This document shows, piece by piece, positions 20,790-31,421 of a DNA stretch of 64,000 nucleotides (its first letter is position 1; each line of letters begins with the position of its first letter). Under the pieces are notes generated by a model, which was not told the origin of the DNA, did no database searches, and worked only from the letters and a program-made list of their open reading frames with translations. Source of the stretch: Ailurus styani (taxonomy: Eukaryota > Chordata > Mammalia > Carnivora > Ailuridae); NCBI GenBank assembly GCA_002007465.1, contig LNAC01000108.1:2096135-2160134 (forward strand). Direction: 5' to 3'. The position numbers were made by a program, and so were the translations under genes.

Positions 20790-22099
20790 AAATTTTAATA
20801 GATGGTATTAGTGGCCGGAGAAGTCAGAAGAGGTGTTGTCAGAGTAGGCTGGGGACAGAGTACTGCATCGCAGACACAGGATGGTTGTGGGGGACTGTGA
20901 GGAGGGGATTCCGTTGAGTGTTGGAAGGAACTGGGTTAACACAAATTCATGGTGGATCTGTGTAGGGTGGAGGGGCTCTCCTGTGTCAGAGCCATCAAGG
21001 CCTTGGACATGACCTTGAGACATCCTTTCACTACATCGGCGAGGAGACCAGGTCTGGTGGCCAGGGAAGGGTCCTGGCCAGCCACAGGACGCAGATGCCC
21101 ATGTCCAGACATAGAAGCCTAATAAATGAGTGAATGACACAAGGAACTTTCTCCTTCAGGATCCCACTGAGGCTGAGATATTTCGTTGTGTTTGTGCTGG
21201 AAGTGAAGGGCTACTGACTAATCTCTCCTGGGTTCTCTGGACTGAGGGGTTCTTGGCAGAGACCCAGCTCAGACGCAGCTCTGTGTGGCACTGCCGGCCT
21301 GGGGGCACGCTGTGCGCACTCTGTAAGAAGGAGGGAAGGCTCTGGGGTTGGGATGGGTGGCAACTGTGTACTCCACAGGTATTAGTCGAACCTGTTGCAT
21401 GAAAAGCGGTCCATTTTCCTGCCTGTGCATGACCGCGGTTGACCACCCCGGAGTTTTGGGGGACCTATGGGTCCTCATTCACACCCCTAGACCAGTTGTG
21501 AGGGGGACAGAACCATGCCGACAAGGGGGGAATCAGGCTGCAGCTCCCTGGGGCCTGGAGCTGCCCACGCAGAGCTCCACTCAACCCTCCTGTTTCTGAC
21601 CCTGGAGGAAAGCACCAGGAGTCGGGCTGAGCTCTGGCGATGGGCTGAGCTCTGGCGATGAGCGGTAGGGAAGGACCGACCCGGCCTGAGGGCTGGCCCA
21701 GGGGGTGGTTGGGCCCCACCTCAGCTCCGGTGAGGGTGAGATCTCTGACTTTGTATCTGAAGTCTCACAGGAAGGGAGGCGGGGAGGCAGAGAAAACCCC
21801 TCCGCCAGAAGCTCCGGGCCACACGTCTCCGTCAAGGAGGCAGCCCTGCGTGTCGTGCCCCCGCTCTGCCGCCCACCGGGAATGTCACCCTTAGGGCCAC
21901 TCCTTTAACGACTGCTGTGACTCTAGCAGAGCCCCGTGAACATGTGGATGGCGCCTGGGGAGGGCCTGTGTGTGGCTTGATTCCATGAACTGCTGCCACC
22001 TGGGAAGTGCCCGAGGCGGAGGGTGAGGTCCGGTGGGGGCGGGAGGGAGCACAGAGGGTGGATTGGCGGGAGCAAAAGGCACAGACTAACGGCGGGAGG

Positions 22100-22100
<1 letters not shown>
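20790..22100. other. Unassigned GC-rich DNA
   Basis: No gene or repeat family recognised. A small 18-bp tandem duplication (gggctgagctctggcgat) sits at 21624-21659. Overlapping frames in both strands are GC shadows. Confidence 0.4.
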
Positions 22101-22146
<46 letters not shown>

Positions 22147-22158
22147 CGCGCATGTGTG
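22101..22158. repeat. (TG)n microsatellite with CpG-rich end
   Basis: About 19 tg units followed by cgcgcgtgcgcgcatgtg, a Z-DNA-prone alternating purine-pyrimidine run. Confidence 0.95.
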
Positions 22159-22579
22159 GGGGCGGGGAGCACTCAGGGGTGACCCGCGGGGGCAGAAGCT
22201 GACTGACCACGGGACTCCAGAGCAGGGTAGGGGCTCTGGGGGAGGGCGGTGCAGCGATGGGCCTAAAGCCATCCTTCTCGTCTGCTGTCTTCTGAGTGAT
22301 ACACACACACACACACACACACACACGTTGAGAAGCGTGTACTCCTGAGGCCTTCAGATGCCACCNTGTGTGGGGGCGGGGAGTACTCAGGGGTGACCCG
22401 CGGGGGCAGAAGCTGACTGACCACGGGACTCCAGAGCAGGGTAGGGGCTCTGGGGGAGGGCGGTGCAGCGATGGGCCTAAAGCCATCCTTCTCGTCTGCT
22501 GTCTTCTGAGTGATACACACACACACACACACACACACACGTTGAGAAGCGTGTACTCCTGAGGCCTTCAGATGCCACC
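22153..22579. other. 213-bp exact-length duplication around a single N (probable contig join)
   Basis: 22153-22365 and 22367-22579 are each 213 nt and by eye differ at one base (gagcactc against gagtactc). Even the internal (AC)13 tracts (22301-22326; 22515-22540) have equal length. The single N at 22366 is the boundary. Two contig ends that overlap but were not merged explain this better than a biological duplication. The long open frames across it are artefacts. Confidence 0.9.
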
Positions 22580-22584
22580 ATGAG

Positions 22585-22830
22585 GCTGCCTTTCGCGGCT
22601 TCTGGGGGAGTCGTCGGGGACCCCAGCTGTCTTCCCATTTCCTTCCTTCAGAGCAGACTCTGGCTACAGGGCTGTGGGAACCTGTGGTCCAGGTGAAGGA
22701 GTCTTGCGCCTTGGCCTCCTTCTCCCCTACTGGCTACGTCAGAGGGGCCACCAGCTGATGCATTTTGGGCTGAGAAGTACAAGGGACACAAACAGCAAGG
22801 ACAGCGACACAAGTGTCACTTTGGAGTGCT
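22585..22830. other. Unassigned DNA
   Basis: No gene or repeat recognised after the duplicated block. Confidence 0.3.
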
Positions 22831-22834
22831 TACC

Positions 22835-22985
22835 TCCAGCCGCGTGCACTGTTGGGACTACGTCACACGCATTTCCTGTGCTCCTCACAAGGACCCCGTG
22901 ATCACCCTGCTTTGCAAACGAGGAGATGGAGGAGCACCTGGTTCAAGGTCATGTGGTGAGTAGAGAAAAGATCAGGAATGCCCAT
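22835..22985 (+). mobile_element. MIR SINE
   Basis: 'ctgtgctcctcacaaggacc', 'caaacgaggagatggaggag' and 'gttcaaggtcatgtggtgag', a diverged MIR 3' half. Confidence 0.65.
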
Positions 22986-22989
22986 GCAG

Positions 22990-23755
22990 GTTGGTCTCAC
23001 TCCAAAGTGGATGCTCTTGACCTCCACTCAAGATCAAGTGATGGGGTCTGCCCCTTTGATTCAGGTCAGCGGAGGAGCTTGGCATGAACAGCCCCTGGGG
23101 GGTCCAGGGCCGTGTTGGGCAGGAGGTAGGGGGTCTGGCCCATGATCCAGACCCTGTCCAGCGGGTGGCCCTGCTGGGGAATGGTGCTGATGCCTCCTGC
23201 AGGGGCAGCCCCTGCACTTGGCGGGCTTCCCTGTCTTGTCCCCAGCAAAGTTTATCTAAGGAGAACTTGGCTGTAAATTGTTCGCTTTCCGCAGCCACCC
23301 GGCCCTGGCCCCAGCCTCGGTCAGGGGATGCTGCTGAGCAGACAACAGATTCGTCACCAGGTGCGTCCTGAGCCAGCACAGCTGTCAGCAGGGAGGAGTG
23401 GCCCTGCCCCATGACCATGGCTAGTTTACCCTTGAGCATGACAGGTGCAGACAGAGACGGCAGAATTTGTGGCTCTTCCCTCCAAGTGATGGATGCACTG
23501 TTTCCTTGAGCCTCTGCCCCACCACCTGCTGTCAGAGGAGGGGAGTCTGGTTCTAGGGGAGTGAAGCAGAGGGCAGGATGGGCCTGCCTTATGCCTCTAG
23601 GGCAACTTGATCAGTGAGCAGGGCCGAGCACAGGGCCAGTGACTCTGGCCAGGCAGGCAGAAGAGGAGGCTGTGAGCTTGATGTCCGCCACTTCCTCGCC
23701 CTCCTGACCACCCAGTGCACACTGGTAGGGAACACCTCTTCCTCACTTTCTCTCT
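22990..23755. other. Unassigned GC-rich DNA
   Basis: No exon or repeat recognised. The reverse frame at 22972-23439 has no domain. Confidence 0.4.
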
Positions 23756-23759
23756 TGTC

Positions 23760-24370
23760 AACTCATCCATCCATCCCACAAATACAGAACACTTGCCATT
23801 TGCAGGGGCTGCTGCGGGGGCTGGGGATCGAGCAGGGACCCAGCCCCCCAGGATGCCTGCCTTTGTGGAGCTTTGAGTCCAGTGGGGGCCGAAGCCAACA
23901 AATGCAGGAAGAAACAAAAAGCGAGGGCAATGGAGAGAATTCAAACTGAGCTGTGGGAGAGCGACCAGGGGGCTCTTTTGGTGCAGGTGATCAGGAAGGT
24001 GTCCCTTAGGAGGTGACCTTGAATGACGAGACAATGCTGGCCAGGTGGGGTCTAGGGGAAGAGCCCTGGGCAGAGGGCACCGCTGGTGCTAAGCACCTAA
24101 GGCGGGGCGAGCACGGAGTGGTCACCGGGTCACGGGGCAGAGGCAAGCCACTCGGGCGGGAGCAGAGTGTGTGGTGGGGACGTGGTGCCGCAGGGGGCTG
24201 GCGAGACAGGCAAAGGGCTGATTCTTCAAAGGCACAAGGACTTTGGCTTTTCTCCTAAGTGGGATTGGAAGCTCTTGATGTTTAAAGTAGGGGAAAGGCG
24301 GGATCTGATTTATGTTTCGAAGCGATGATTCTGGTTTGATTAGAGCATATGCCGCTAGCAAAATCCAAAC
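23760..24370 (-). mobile_element. L2 LINE, 3' half, antisense
   Basis: The + strand carries reversed L2 text: 'aatacagaacacttgccatt' (3' end), then 'aggaggtgaccttgaatgac', 'acaaggactttggcttttct' and 'gggatctgatttatgtttcg'. Diverged, no frame. Confidence 0.72.
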
Positions 24371-24374
24371 TGGC

Positions 24375-26120
24375 CCCAGTTCTCCAGCTGCCAGCACGCA
24401 GACCCTTCCCCGAAAGTCCCATGCTGTTTCCCTGGGTGCCGTTGTGACCATAGCGAATGCATTGTGTCTAAGGCGATTTTCAATGTGTAGTGTTTTGTAA
24501 TCGTGTCATTATACACAGACACATAGCTCATGAGTATTTCTTTATGAGACATGTGGACAAGGTCCAATCTCCTCCATGGAAGATACAGAGCCTTGAGTAG
24601 AATTGGCACCATTACAAGCCATCCTGAGTCCATCAGTTACAGAAACTGCTCTTAATAAATTGAGTAAAGTAGGGAAGTTAAATGCAGGAGCCTTGGAAGT
24701 GTGGGCCTATTGGCCCAAAGGGATATTAACAGATTGGCATTTAAGTGTTGATGTTTCTCAAGCTTTGGGCAGCATCGTAATTCAACACATGGTTTGGTGT
24801 GACAACATTTCATGTGATATGCTGAATCTGAGATGAGTATGTCATATATAAAAGAGAGGAAAAGAGCTAGGAGCTCAGAAAGGGAAGGGAGAAGAGAAAT
24901 TGAGAAAGACGTATTGGAGCATGATAAGAAAGAATTCAGAAGCCTTGGAGTCAAATTGAAAAGAAGAGCATGAACTTCTGACTTGAACCTTCTGCTCAAG
25001 CACCGAGAAAGCCCAGGCTCTAGGCTGGTACACCCAGCCCATGTGTCGTGATAGAGCCGTGGGGCCTCCTGACCATGGAGCTGTCTTTTAAATCACTTTG
25101 TACCAAAGGGAAGCAGGGATTCCCTGCAGGATAAACTGCGTTGGATCTTGGGGTGCAGATGTCTCAGTGTTAGAAGGCTTTCAAAGATGCTTTCAAAGAC
25201 ACTTGCAGGAAAATTGGAATGTGCATAGAGGCCAGTCCAAAGAGGGTGTCCTTTACCCCCTGTTGGGATGACCAAGTAGGGACAATCTGAGCATAAAAAT
25301 CAGGATTTACGGGCAGGAACAAAGTAAGTCCATAAAAGAGTGTAAGTCTACCAGGCTATTGAAAAATGAGAATTAATAGAAAGTGTACCAGGGCAGCTGG
25401 AATGCACGCCGTCAGTTTTCAATATGGTTTACAAAGGGATATTGATCAAGCCACACAGCTAGGATCTCACACTTAAATTGTGGCCAGCAACCAGGTTGCC
25501 AGTCCAAATTTTTGTTGACTTGCCCCAATTGTTTGCATGAAGGATTAAAGTGCATGCTGAATCATGCTGTTTATTTGGTTGTAGCCAGTGTTCATTGCTT
25601 GTAATAAACACCAACACACTCAGATCCACAAAACCCAGATTTTATCATTATAGATTTTGATGGCACCTCCACACTGTCCTTTGTTACCAGAGAAGGGGTG
25701 TATATTTTACCGAAAAGAGTCTTGAGAACAGGCGAAGAACAGGGATGATACTGATGCTGGGTACTGTCATAGCAGCTAACCCCGCAGAGCTGTGGGAGAG
25801 TGACCTGGGGACCCCTTAAGAGTAGTTAGCAGACACATATGTGTGTCCATGTGTGTATTTTGACCCTTTCCAAAAAATGTGCATTATTGAAAAGTTTAAA
25901 ACTAGAGAGATTTAACATATCCTGCTTTTCAGTTTCTTTTGAAAAATTGGATCATCTGGAAATGCTAAGCCAGCATCTTCATCTTTCCAGGAGGCTAGAG
26001 TTGAATATGGATCACTCCTTCTAGACAGAGCTCACCACTCGAGTTAGCCCCAGGCCTTAGGACCCCCAGTTGCCTCTTATTTACATTACCTTCTTGAGCA
26101 CTGTAGACGTTTGAGTTTTT
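24375..26120. other. Long AT-rich unassigned stretch
   Basis: About 1.7 kb of AT-richer DNA in which I recognise no repeat family, exon or RNA. The 77-codon frame at 24603-24836 shows no domain. It could be an old unrecognised LTR or DNA transposon, or conserved non-coding sequence (25370-25640 is repeat-free by eye). Confidence 0.35.
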
Positions 26121-26129
26121 GTGTAGCAA

Positions 26130-26215
26130 TCAATAGCAACAATAATGAAGGACCATTATTACCATTTTATAGCCCAGAGGGCTCAAGTAAATTGCCTTGA
26201 AGCCACAGATTGTGG
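26130..26215 (+). mobile_element. MIR-like fragment
   Basis: 'ccattattaccattttatag' followed by 'cccagagggctcaagtaaat' and 'tgccttgaagccacagatt'. Short and diverged. Confidence 0.45.
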
Positions 26216-26239
26216 GAGAGGGTGCTCCTTGATCGTTCT

Positions 26240-26650
26240 ACTGTCCAGTCTTCCCTTCCTCATTACTAACAGAACCCTGTTTTGTTTGGACTGGCAATGT
26301 GCCCAGATAAGAGTATGTTTCCCAGCCTCCCTGTAGTTAGTTGTGATTAAATTCTGGCCAATGACATAGAGGCAGATGTGTTATAAGGACCACTTTTAAA
26401 TCATCCTTAAAACAAAGGAGCAAGTCCTTTTCCCCCTCTTTCTTATCTTTATGCCTGATGCCCGGAATGCAGATGTAATGGTTGGAGCTCTTTCAGCCAC
26501 ATTGGGCAATGAAGAGACCTTGAGGATGGAAGGCACATTCTGTTTTCAGAACAGAAAGATAGGAGCTGGGTTCTCTGATGAAAGTGTAGATCCACCACAC
26601 CAGTCCTGACCCACATGGTGGTAGACTTCTTTTATGACAGTTTCTGATCC
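26240..26650 (+). mobile_element. Ancient LTR-like repeat, family not named
   Basis: 'gactggcaatgtgcccagat', 'ctggccaatgacatagaggc', 'gatgcccggaatgcagatgt', 'gaccttgaggatggaaggc' and 'gacttcttttatgacag' are in an order I know from old mammalian LTR-type repeats, but I cannot name the subfamily. No coding part remains. Confidence 0.45.
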
Positions 26651-26654
26651 TGCA

Positions 26655-27325
26655 GCTGATACCGTGATGAGGTCAGGATTCATGCTTAGTGTGCCTGGCA
26701 GCAGAGCCTGGGCTCTGAGTTTACTGCCCAGCCAGGCTTCCAGTCTGTACGGTGAGAACAGCCAATCCCAGACTTTCCATGTTGCCTGAAGCTGGTTTCC
26801 ACGCTCCCTCCGTGGCAGCTGGCACGGGAGGAGCAATGGTACCACATGCTTGGACTGGCTAATGAGTAAGTGGTCACCTTCCGGGTCTGCAGAAACAACA
26901 AACCCAACTCATGCGAGGACGATTTGGGAGTCCCTTGGTTGGGGACTGCAGTTCCATATGTCATCTCACTATAAGAATGGTAGCCTCCGAGTATCCTTTC
27001 TGGGCTGCCCTCCAAGGCCAAATGACAGATAAACAATGCCTGCAACAATGACCAAATGGAAGGGGTTCTCGGGGAGACCCCAGAAATATGCCAGAGCTGT
27101 CACCAGCTGGCGCTCTATTTTTACTCATGTGAAGGGTGTTCCTACAACGACAAGTGTCCTTTCAGTTCAAAGGAATGGATCCCTCTTGTGTAAGTGGTTG
27201 GGATTAATTTTGCTTTTGGCAAAAGAAAAACCCACATGGTCAGACATTGAGACTTCTCCAGGGGCTGTGAATGGATTCAGCCTTCTGGCTGGAAAATTCT
27301 CAAGGTTTGTGCTCCAGCCTCTCCG
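26655..27325. other. Unassigned DNA
   Basis: No gene recognised. Reverse frames at 26546-26845 and 26686-27048 overlap an LTR-like repeat or show no domain. Confidence 0.35.
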
Positions 27326-27327
27326 AT

Positions 27328-27352
27328 TTTTTTTTTTAAGATTTATTAATTT

Positions 27353-27411
<59 letters not shown>

Positions 27412-27538
27412 CGCACACATATGAGTGGGGATGGGGGAAGAGCAGATGGAGAGGGAAAAGCAGACTCCATGCTGAGCTCGGAACCTGATGAGGGGCTTGA
27501 GCCCACGATCCTGAGACCACGACCAAGACACCCAGGTG
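27328..27538 (-). mobile_element. CAN SINE with expanded (GA)n
   Basis: Reverse copy: T tail, 'aagatttattaatttatttg', a 50-nt (GA)n tract at 27357-27406, 'cagactccatgctgagctcg', ending in gacacccaggtg. TSD cctctccgat at 27318-27327 against cctctctgat at 27539-27548. Confidence 0.93.
27357..27406. repeat. (GA)n microsatellite within SINE
   Basis: About 25 ga units, expanded from the (ga)n normally present in the SINE body. It produces short Ser/Leu- or Arg/Glu-repeat shadow frames. Confidence 0.96.
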
Positions 27539-27739
27539 CCTCTCTGATCTTAAAAACGGTGATGATGGTGGTGGTGGTAAGGCCACTGATAGCCATTGTA
27601 CCACCTTCCTTCTTGCCTTCCCTTCTGCAAACAGTGACTTAAGTCCATCCCCCATTACACCCCTCCCTCCTGCCACCCACCTAGGGGTACCTGCTTCTGC
27701 CCTCTGGAGACTGCTCCGGGTAAGGTTATCGGCCACCTT

Positions 27740-28070
27740 CTGTTTTTAGTCCAGTGACTTTTTTTTTTTTTAGCTTTTATTTTATTGGACCTCTTTGTAG
27801 AATTTGATGCTATTGACTATTTTCTCCTTAGAATATTCTACTCTTTCAGCCCTCTGATGATAGGAGGATTTTGGTTTTCTCTCTGCCTCTCAGACTACTT
27901 CTTCTTTGGTTTGAAGTTCACCAATCCTTGTTCCTCAGAGGTTGGTCTTTGGTTCCCTCTCCTTTTCTTCCTTTCTTGTCTCACTGGACACACTGTCCCC
28001 AGGCTCTCTCTCCACCCCCTGCATTTATCTAACGCGGTTCAGCGACAATGCCTGTCTTAGATCAAGGTCC
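27740..28070 (+). mobile_element. L2 LINE fragment (RT region)
   Basis: 'gtagaatttgatgctattga', 'ctattttctccttagaatat' and 'tggttttctctctgcctctc' follow the L2 text upstream of its RT core. The frame at 27785-28060 is a decayed remnant. Confidence 0.62.
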
Positions 28071-28127
28071 TCAGAAACACGCTCTAAGATGGAGAACTGA
28101 ATTGCTGGCAGAAGCTTCCTTTTTTTT

Positions 28128-28267
28128 TATTAAAAAATTTTGTAAAAAAAGATTTTATTTATTTATTTGAGACAGAGATAGCTACGGAGAGAGTAAGAGA
28201 GCATGAGCCGGGAGGAGCGGGAGAAGCAGGCTCCCCGCTGAGCAGGGAGCCTGATGCAGGACTCGAT
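28128..28267 (-). mobile_element. Truncated CAN SINE
   Basis: Reverse copy from 'gattttatttatttatttga' through 'gaagcaggctccccgctgag' and 'gatgcaggactcgatcc', then lost: the box A/B part (gcctgggtggctcag in sense) is missing. A 16-bp direct repeat (ccggcatcctgaagaa, 28268-28283 and 28297-28312) abuts the break. Confidence 0.88.
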
Positions 28268-28309
28268 CCGGCATCCTGAAGAATGGCCCCTCCATCCCGG
28301 CATCCTGAA

Positions 28310-28565
28310 GAACGGCGCATAGAGAGCAGCCAGTCCCCAGTGCTCCCTGCAGCTGGGGAAAGGCAGCCTCGGTCCTGAAGAGGGGTCTGAACAGCCCCAC
28401 GACATCCAGGATCCAGTCCCAAGTCTAATAAACTGACAGTCCTGACCATTTCCGGAGCGAGCCCCACACGTGCATAGCCTTGTGCTCGGCATGTATTCAC
28501 CCCGCCCGCTCCACGTCCCCAGATGCAGCGCGCTGGGGACGCCACTGCTCCCCTCTGCCTAAGCG
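28310..28565. other. Unassigned DNA
   Basis: No gene or repeat recognised. Confidence 0.3.
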
Positions 28566-28569
28566 GTCC

Positions 28570-28700
28570 TCGTCTGCACTCATTCACTCTACGTGCGTTT
28601 ATGGCATGCCCGCTCCGGGGCACACACTGTGCTGGGCCCTGGGGCTGTGGCCAGGGCTTAATGGAAGGCAGCTCTTGGGCCTGGAATCAGCCTGCTGGGT
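28570..28700 (-). mobile_element. L2 3'-end fragment, antisense
   Basis: 'cattcactctacgtgcgttt' and then 'gggcacacactgtgctgggc' and 'cctggggctgtggccagggc' fit the reversed L2 3' end. Diverged. Confidence 0.5.
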
Positions 28701-28704
28701 CCAG

Positions 28705-29085
28705 AGAGGCTGATGGGGCTGCCCCGGCCAGCAGGGCCACGCTCCCTCACTGTGGAGGCTCCTCATAGCCAAGCAGCGGGAGGAAGGGAAGAGCGAGCCC
28801 CGTGGGGATGAGGGCAGAAGTGAGCCTTCAGGGCCCAGCGCAGGCAGGGGCTCAGACGGCTAAGGCTTAGGGATAGCGGAGCAGGGTGCCCTCCCCTCCC
28901 CCGCCAAGCAGCCCCTGCTTGCCTCCCCCAGGGAATCAGTCAGCACGGCTTGCGGAGGCCGGCTCCCCTGCCGTGGGAAGCGGCCTGCAGTCCCTTTGGG
29001 CTCCGTGGAGTTGGAATCGCACACAGATTCACATGTCCACAAACAGATCGCTGTCCCTTGTGCACGAACAGGAGATCATGCCTCT
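28705..29085. other. Unassigned GC-rich DNA
   Basis: No exon recognised. Frames here run through in several phases, as expected for stop-poor GC-rich sequence. Confidence 0.35.
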
Positions 29086-29098
29086 GGTTCCCCCAGAG

Positions 29099-29320
29099 GC
29101 GAGCCCACAGGCGCATCCGCGTTCCCCGCCTACAGACGCTTGTGAATGGGCACGCCACAACCCAGGGTACACCCACGGCCCCGTGTCTACACTCCTACCC
29201 CTCCCGCCCGGTCCAGGTCCATGCCCACACGGGCGGGGCCTGTCTTCCTGCTGGCACGCGCGCACACGTGCGAGGACCGGCACGGACATTCTCACGCGCC
29301 AGTGGGGGACGGCTGAGTGA
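29099..29320. promoter_or_regulatory. Short CpG-dense patch
   Basis: By eye I count about 23 CpGs in roughly 220 nt (for example cacgcgcgcacacgtgcgag near 29254-29275), close to the number expected from base composition, whereas the rest of the window is CpG-depleted. Too short for a classical CpG island. It could be a weak promoter, an orphan CpG cluster or an unmethylated enhancer. Confidence 0.4.
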
Positions 29321-29454
29321 CAGCTGTCAGACTGCAGCCTCGCTGGGCTTCCGTCAAGTCCCTGCTGCAGGCCAGGCAGGGTTCGGTTCCGAAGGTTGCC
29401 TCGGCCCCCTGCAGAGCGAGGCGAGCCTTTTCTCTTTTCCCTTTTTGGGGCCCG

Positions 29455-29640
29455 CCTCCCGAAGCGCCGTGAATATCAGTCTTCAGGTCCCTTCCCCTCC
29501 CCAGAGACCGGGTTGCTCTTTAAATACCAAGGCAGGAAAGTGGAGACTTAAAAAGGTCATTACCAAACATCGAGAGGTTGGTATTTAGCTAGTGAAGTGG
29601 CTCCTGAGGAGAGCCTCAGATCCTCTGCGGGGAGCCTTTG
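29455..29640. promoter_or_regulatory. Candidate CNE with 10-bp inverted repeat
   Basis: Repeat-free AT-rich island directly downstream of the CpG-dense patch. taaataccaa at 29521-29530 is the exact reverse complement of ttggtattta at 29578-29587, bracketing 'aaaaaggtcattaccaaac'. Conservation is inferred only. Confidence 0.4.
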
Positions 29641-29644
29641 TTAA

Positions 29645-29945
29645 CAGCCCGTTGTTGCGCCCGAGAGGGAGGAGCCAGGGCGGGGTGGGCCCCTGAGCGG
29701 ATGACAGACCCTCAAGGGCAGGAGGGCCTATGGGGGCTCTGGGTGGGCAGGAATGGTAGCTCTGTAGGTGGAGATCCTTGGGGTCGGGGTCCAAAGAGCA
29801 GCCCAATTTTTCTAGGGTGCCTATGGGAGGAAATAGGACTTCAATCAAGACCTCAGGACCAAAACGTCCATCCCTCTGCCTCTAGACTTTGCAAAGGTCT
29901 CTGGAAAGGGAGGGTAACCCGCCGCCCCGCCAGGAAATGTTCCCC
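29645..29945. other. Unassigned GC-rich DNA
   Basis: No gene or repeat recognised between the two CNE candidates. Confidence 0.3.
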
Positions 29946-29949
29946 TCTC

Positions 29950-30062
29950 TTCCTCCTTTCTCTTTTTATAGTTAAGGTGAACAGCAACAACAGTAAAATG
30001 ATTACTTCATTTTACTGCTTCACAGCTCGAGAGCACAATTCCTCTCACGGTCTTTGTTTTGG
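29950..30062. promoter_or_regulatory. Candidate CNE with perfect hairpin
   Basis: cagtaaaatga (29991-30001), loop ttact, tcattttactg (30007-30017): a perfect 11-bp inverted repeat around a homeodomain-like tgattac core, set in a repeat-free AT-rich patch. It could be a dimeric factor site or an RNA hairpin. Confidence 0.4.
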
Positions 30063-30064
30063 GG

Positions 30065-30705
30065 GCGGGGTGGGGGGTGCGGGAATACCTCCGTGAGCTG
30101 CCCGGGCGGGAAGGGGAGGCCCTGAGGACAGATGTTGGCAGGAGCCAGGCAGTAAGAACAAGGACTTGGCCAAGCTGCTCTGCAGGAGGGAGAGGAATCA
30201 GTTTTGCTCCTGAGAGGGAAGGAGAGAGAGGAAAGACAGGAGGGAGGGGTGGGGAGAGCCGGGGCTCCTGTGGGAGGCTGGGGTGCTGGGTCTTTCCCAC
30301 CTGCACTCCATATCTGTCCCTCCCTTCTCTGCCCTGCCCTGGGCCCCAAGGCTGACCCCCTGGAACAGCCCTGACCTCAGAGGCCTCTCCACCTCTGGCT
30401 TCCGGTCGGGTGTGGGCAACAGGAGGTGCTGTCAGGCAAGCCGAGGGCAGGGGAGACGTTGGGGGGTTTACTCTCTGGGTCCCTTCCAGCTTCTGCCTGA
30501 GGTCACAGGTCCTGTCGGGAGGTTCCCCCACCCAGCTCCCAAATGACAGACAGCCACACAACCCGTCCTGCTTCTTTCCGGCTCAGCCAGACCCTTTTGC
30601 TGGGGTGCTGGGGTGCTGGGGTGACTTCACCAGTCGGCATAAGACTCCGGGACAGGAGGCCACTGTCTGCTTCTAGCTTGGGACCACCGCAGAGGGGGCT
30701 GCTGG
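30065..30705. other. Unassigned GC-rich DNA
   Basis: No exon or repeat recognised, apart from a tiny (tgctgggg)3 at 30599-30622. Confidence 0.4.
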
Positions 30706-30707
30706 CG

Positions 30708-31045
30708 GCTGAGAGTTGTGTCCCCCAAATACGTATGTTGAAATCCTACCCTCAAGGTGGTGGCCTTAGGAAGTGGGGTCTTTGTGAGGTGACTAGGTCA
30801 TGAGTGGAGCCCCCGACCATGGGGTTAGTGCCCCAAAAAAGGGACCTCCCAGCTCCCCTGGCCCTCTGTCATGAGTGACACATGGAGAAATTCATGGTCC
30901 GTGACCCAGAAGAGGACCCTCATCAGAACGAGGCTGTGCTGGCACCCGAGCTCAGACTTCCGGCCTCCAGAACCGGGTGCAGTAAATGTCTTGCTTATAA
31001 GTCCCCTGGTCTGTGGGACTTTGTCCCAGCAGCCTGAGCTGGCGG
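30708..31045 (+). mobile_element. MLT1-like MaLR LTR
   Basis: 'gttgtgtcccccaaatacgt' and 'atgttgaaatcctaccctca' at the start, 'ggtgactaggtcatgagtgg' in the middle, 'cttccggcctccagaaccgg' and a late 'cctggtctgtgggactttgt' block, in the order of the MLT1 LTR. Solo LTR with no internal sequence nearby. The aataaa-type signal is decayed. Confidence 0.8.
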
Positions 31046-31049
31046 AGAG

Positions 31050-31420
31050 GAAGGACTGTGACAGGGACAGCGCGCAGGGCATGTGTTGGGGGAGGGCATC
31101 ATGATAACAAGGCTTGTGACCCTGAAGTGGGACCTGCTGTGGGAGGAAACACTGGGGAGTCTCAAGGACCCCTGCCTGTGACTAGCGAACCGGCTCCCCT
31201 CTCCCCCGTTTCCCCTCCCCCTTCCCCGCCCCCGTGGCAGCTGAGGACCAGGGGCAGCAGGTCCTGGCCTGCAGGAGGCGGCGAGGATACGGCAGAGCCA
31301 GGTAGGGTGCAGTGGGGGAGAAGGAAGATGTAGGAGCCGTGACTCAGGGATGGGTTTATTTTTCCGGCTCCTACAAGGCAGCAAGGGAGGGGGACGGGCA
31401 GAGGGGGGCCTTTCAGGACT
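31050..31420. other. Unassigned GC-rich DNA
   Basis: No gene or repeat recognised. Confidence 0.35.
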
Positions 31421-31421
31421 C

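Noticed and set aside
21923..22540. Reverse ORF of 205 residues repeating the same text twice
   Set aside because: Crosses the N and the 213-bp duplicate; CVCVCV-like stretches come from the (AC)n tracts.
29099..29588. Possible CpG-island promoter with a 212-codon frame (28950-29588)
   Set aside because: Too short for a CpG island, frame composition reflects GC content, and no TATA/Inr or exon structure could be argued. Kept only as a CpG-dense patch.
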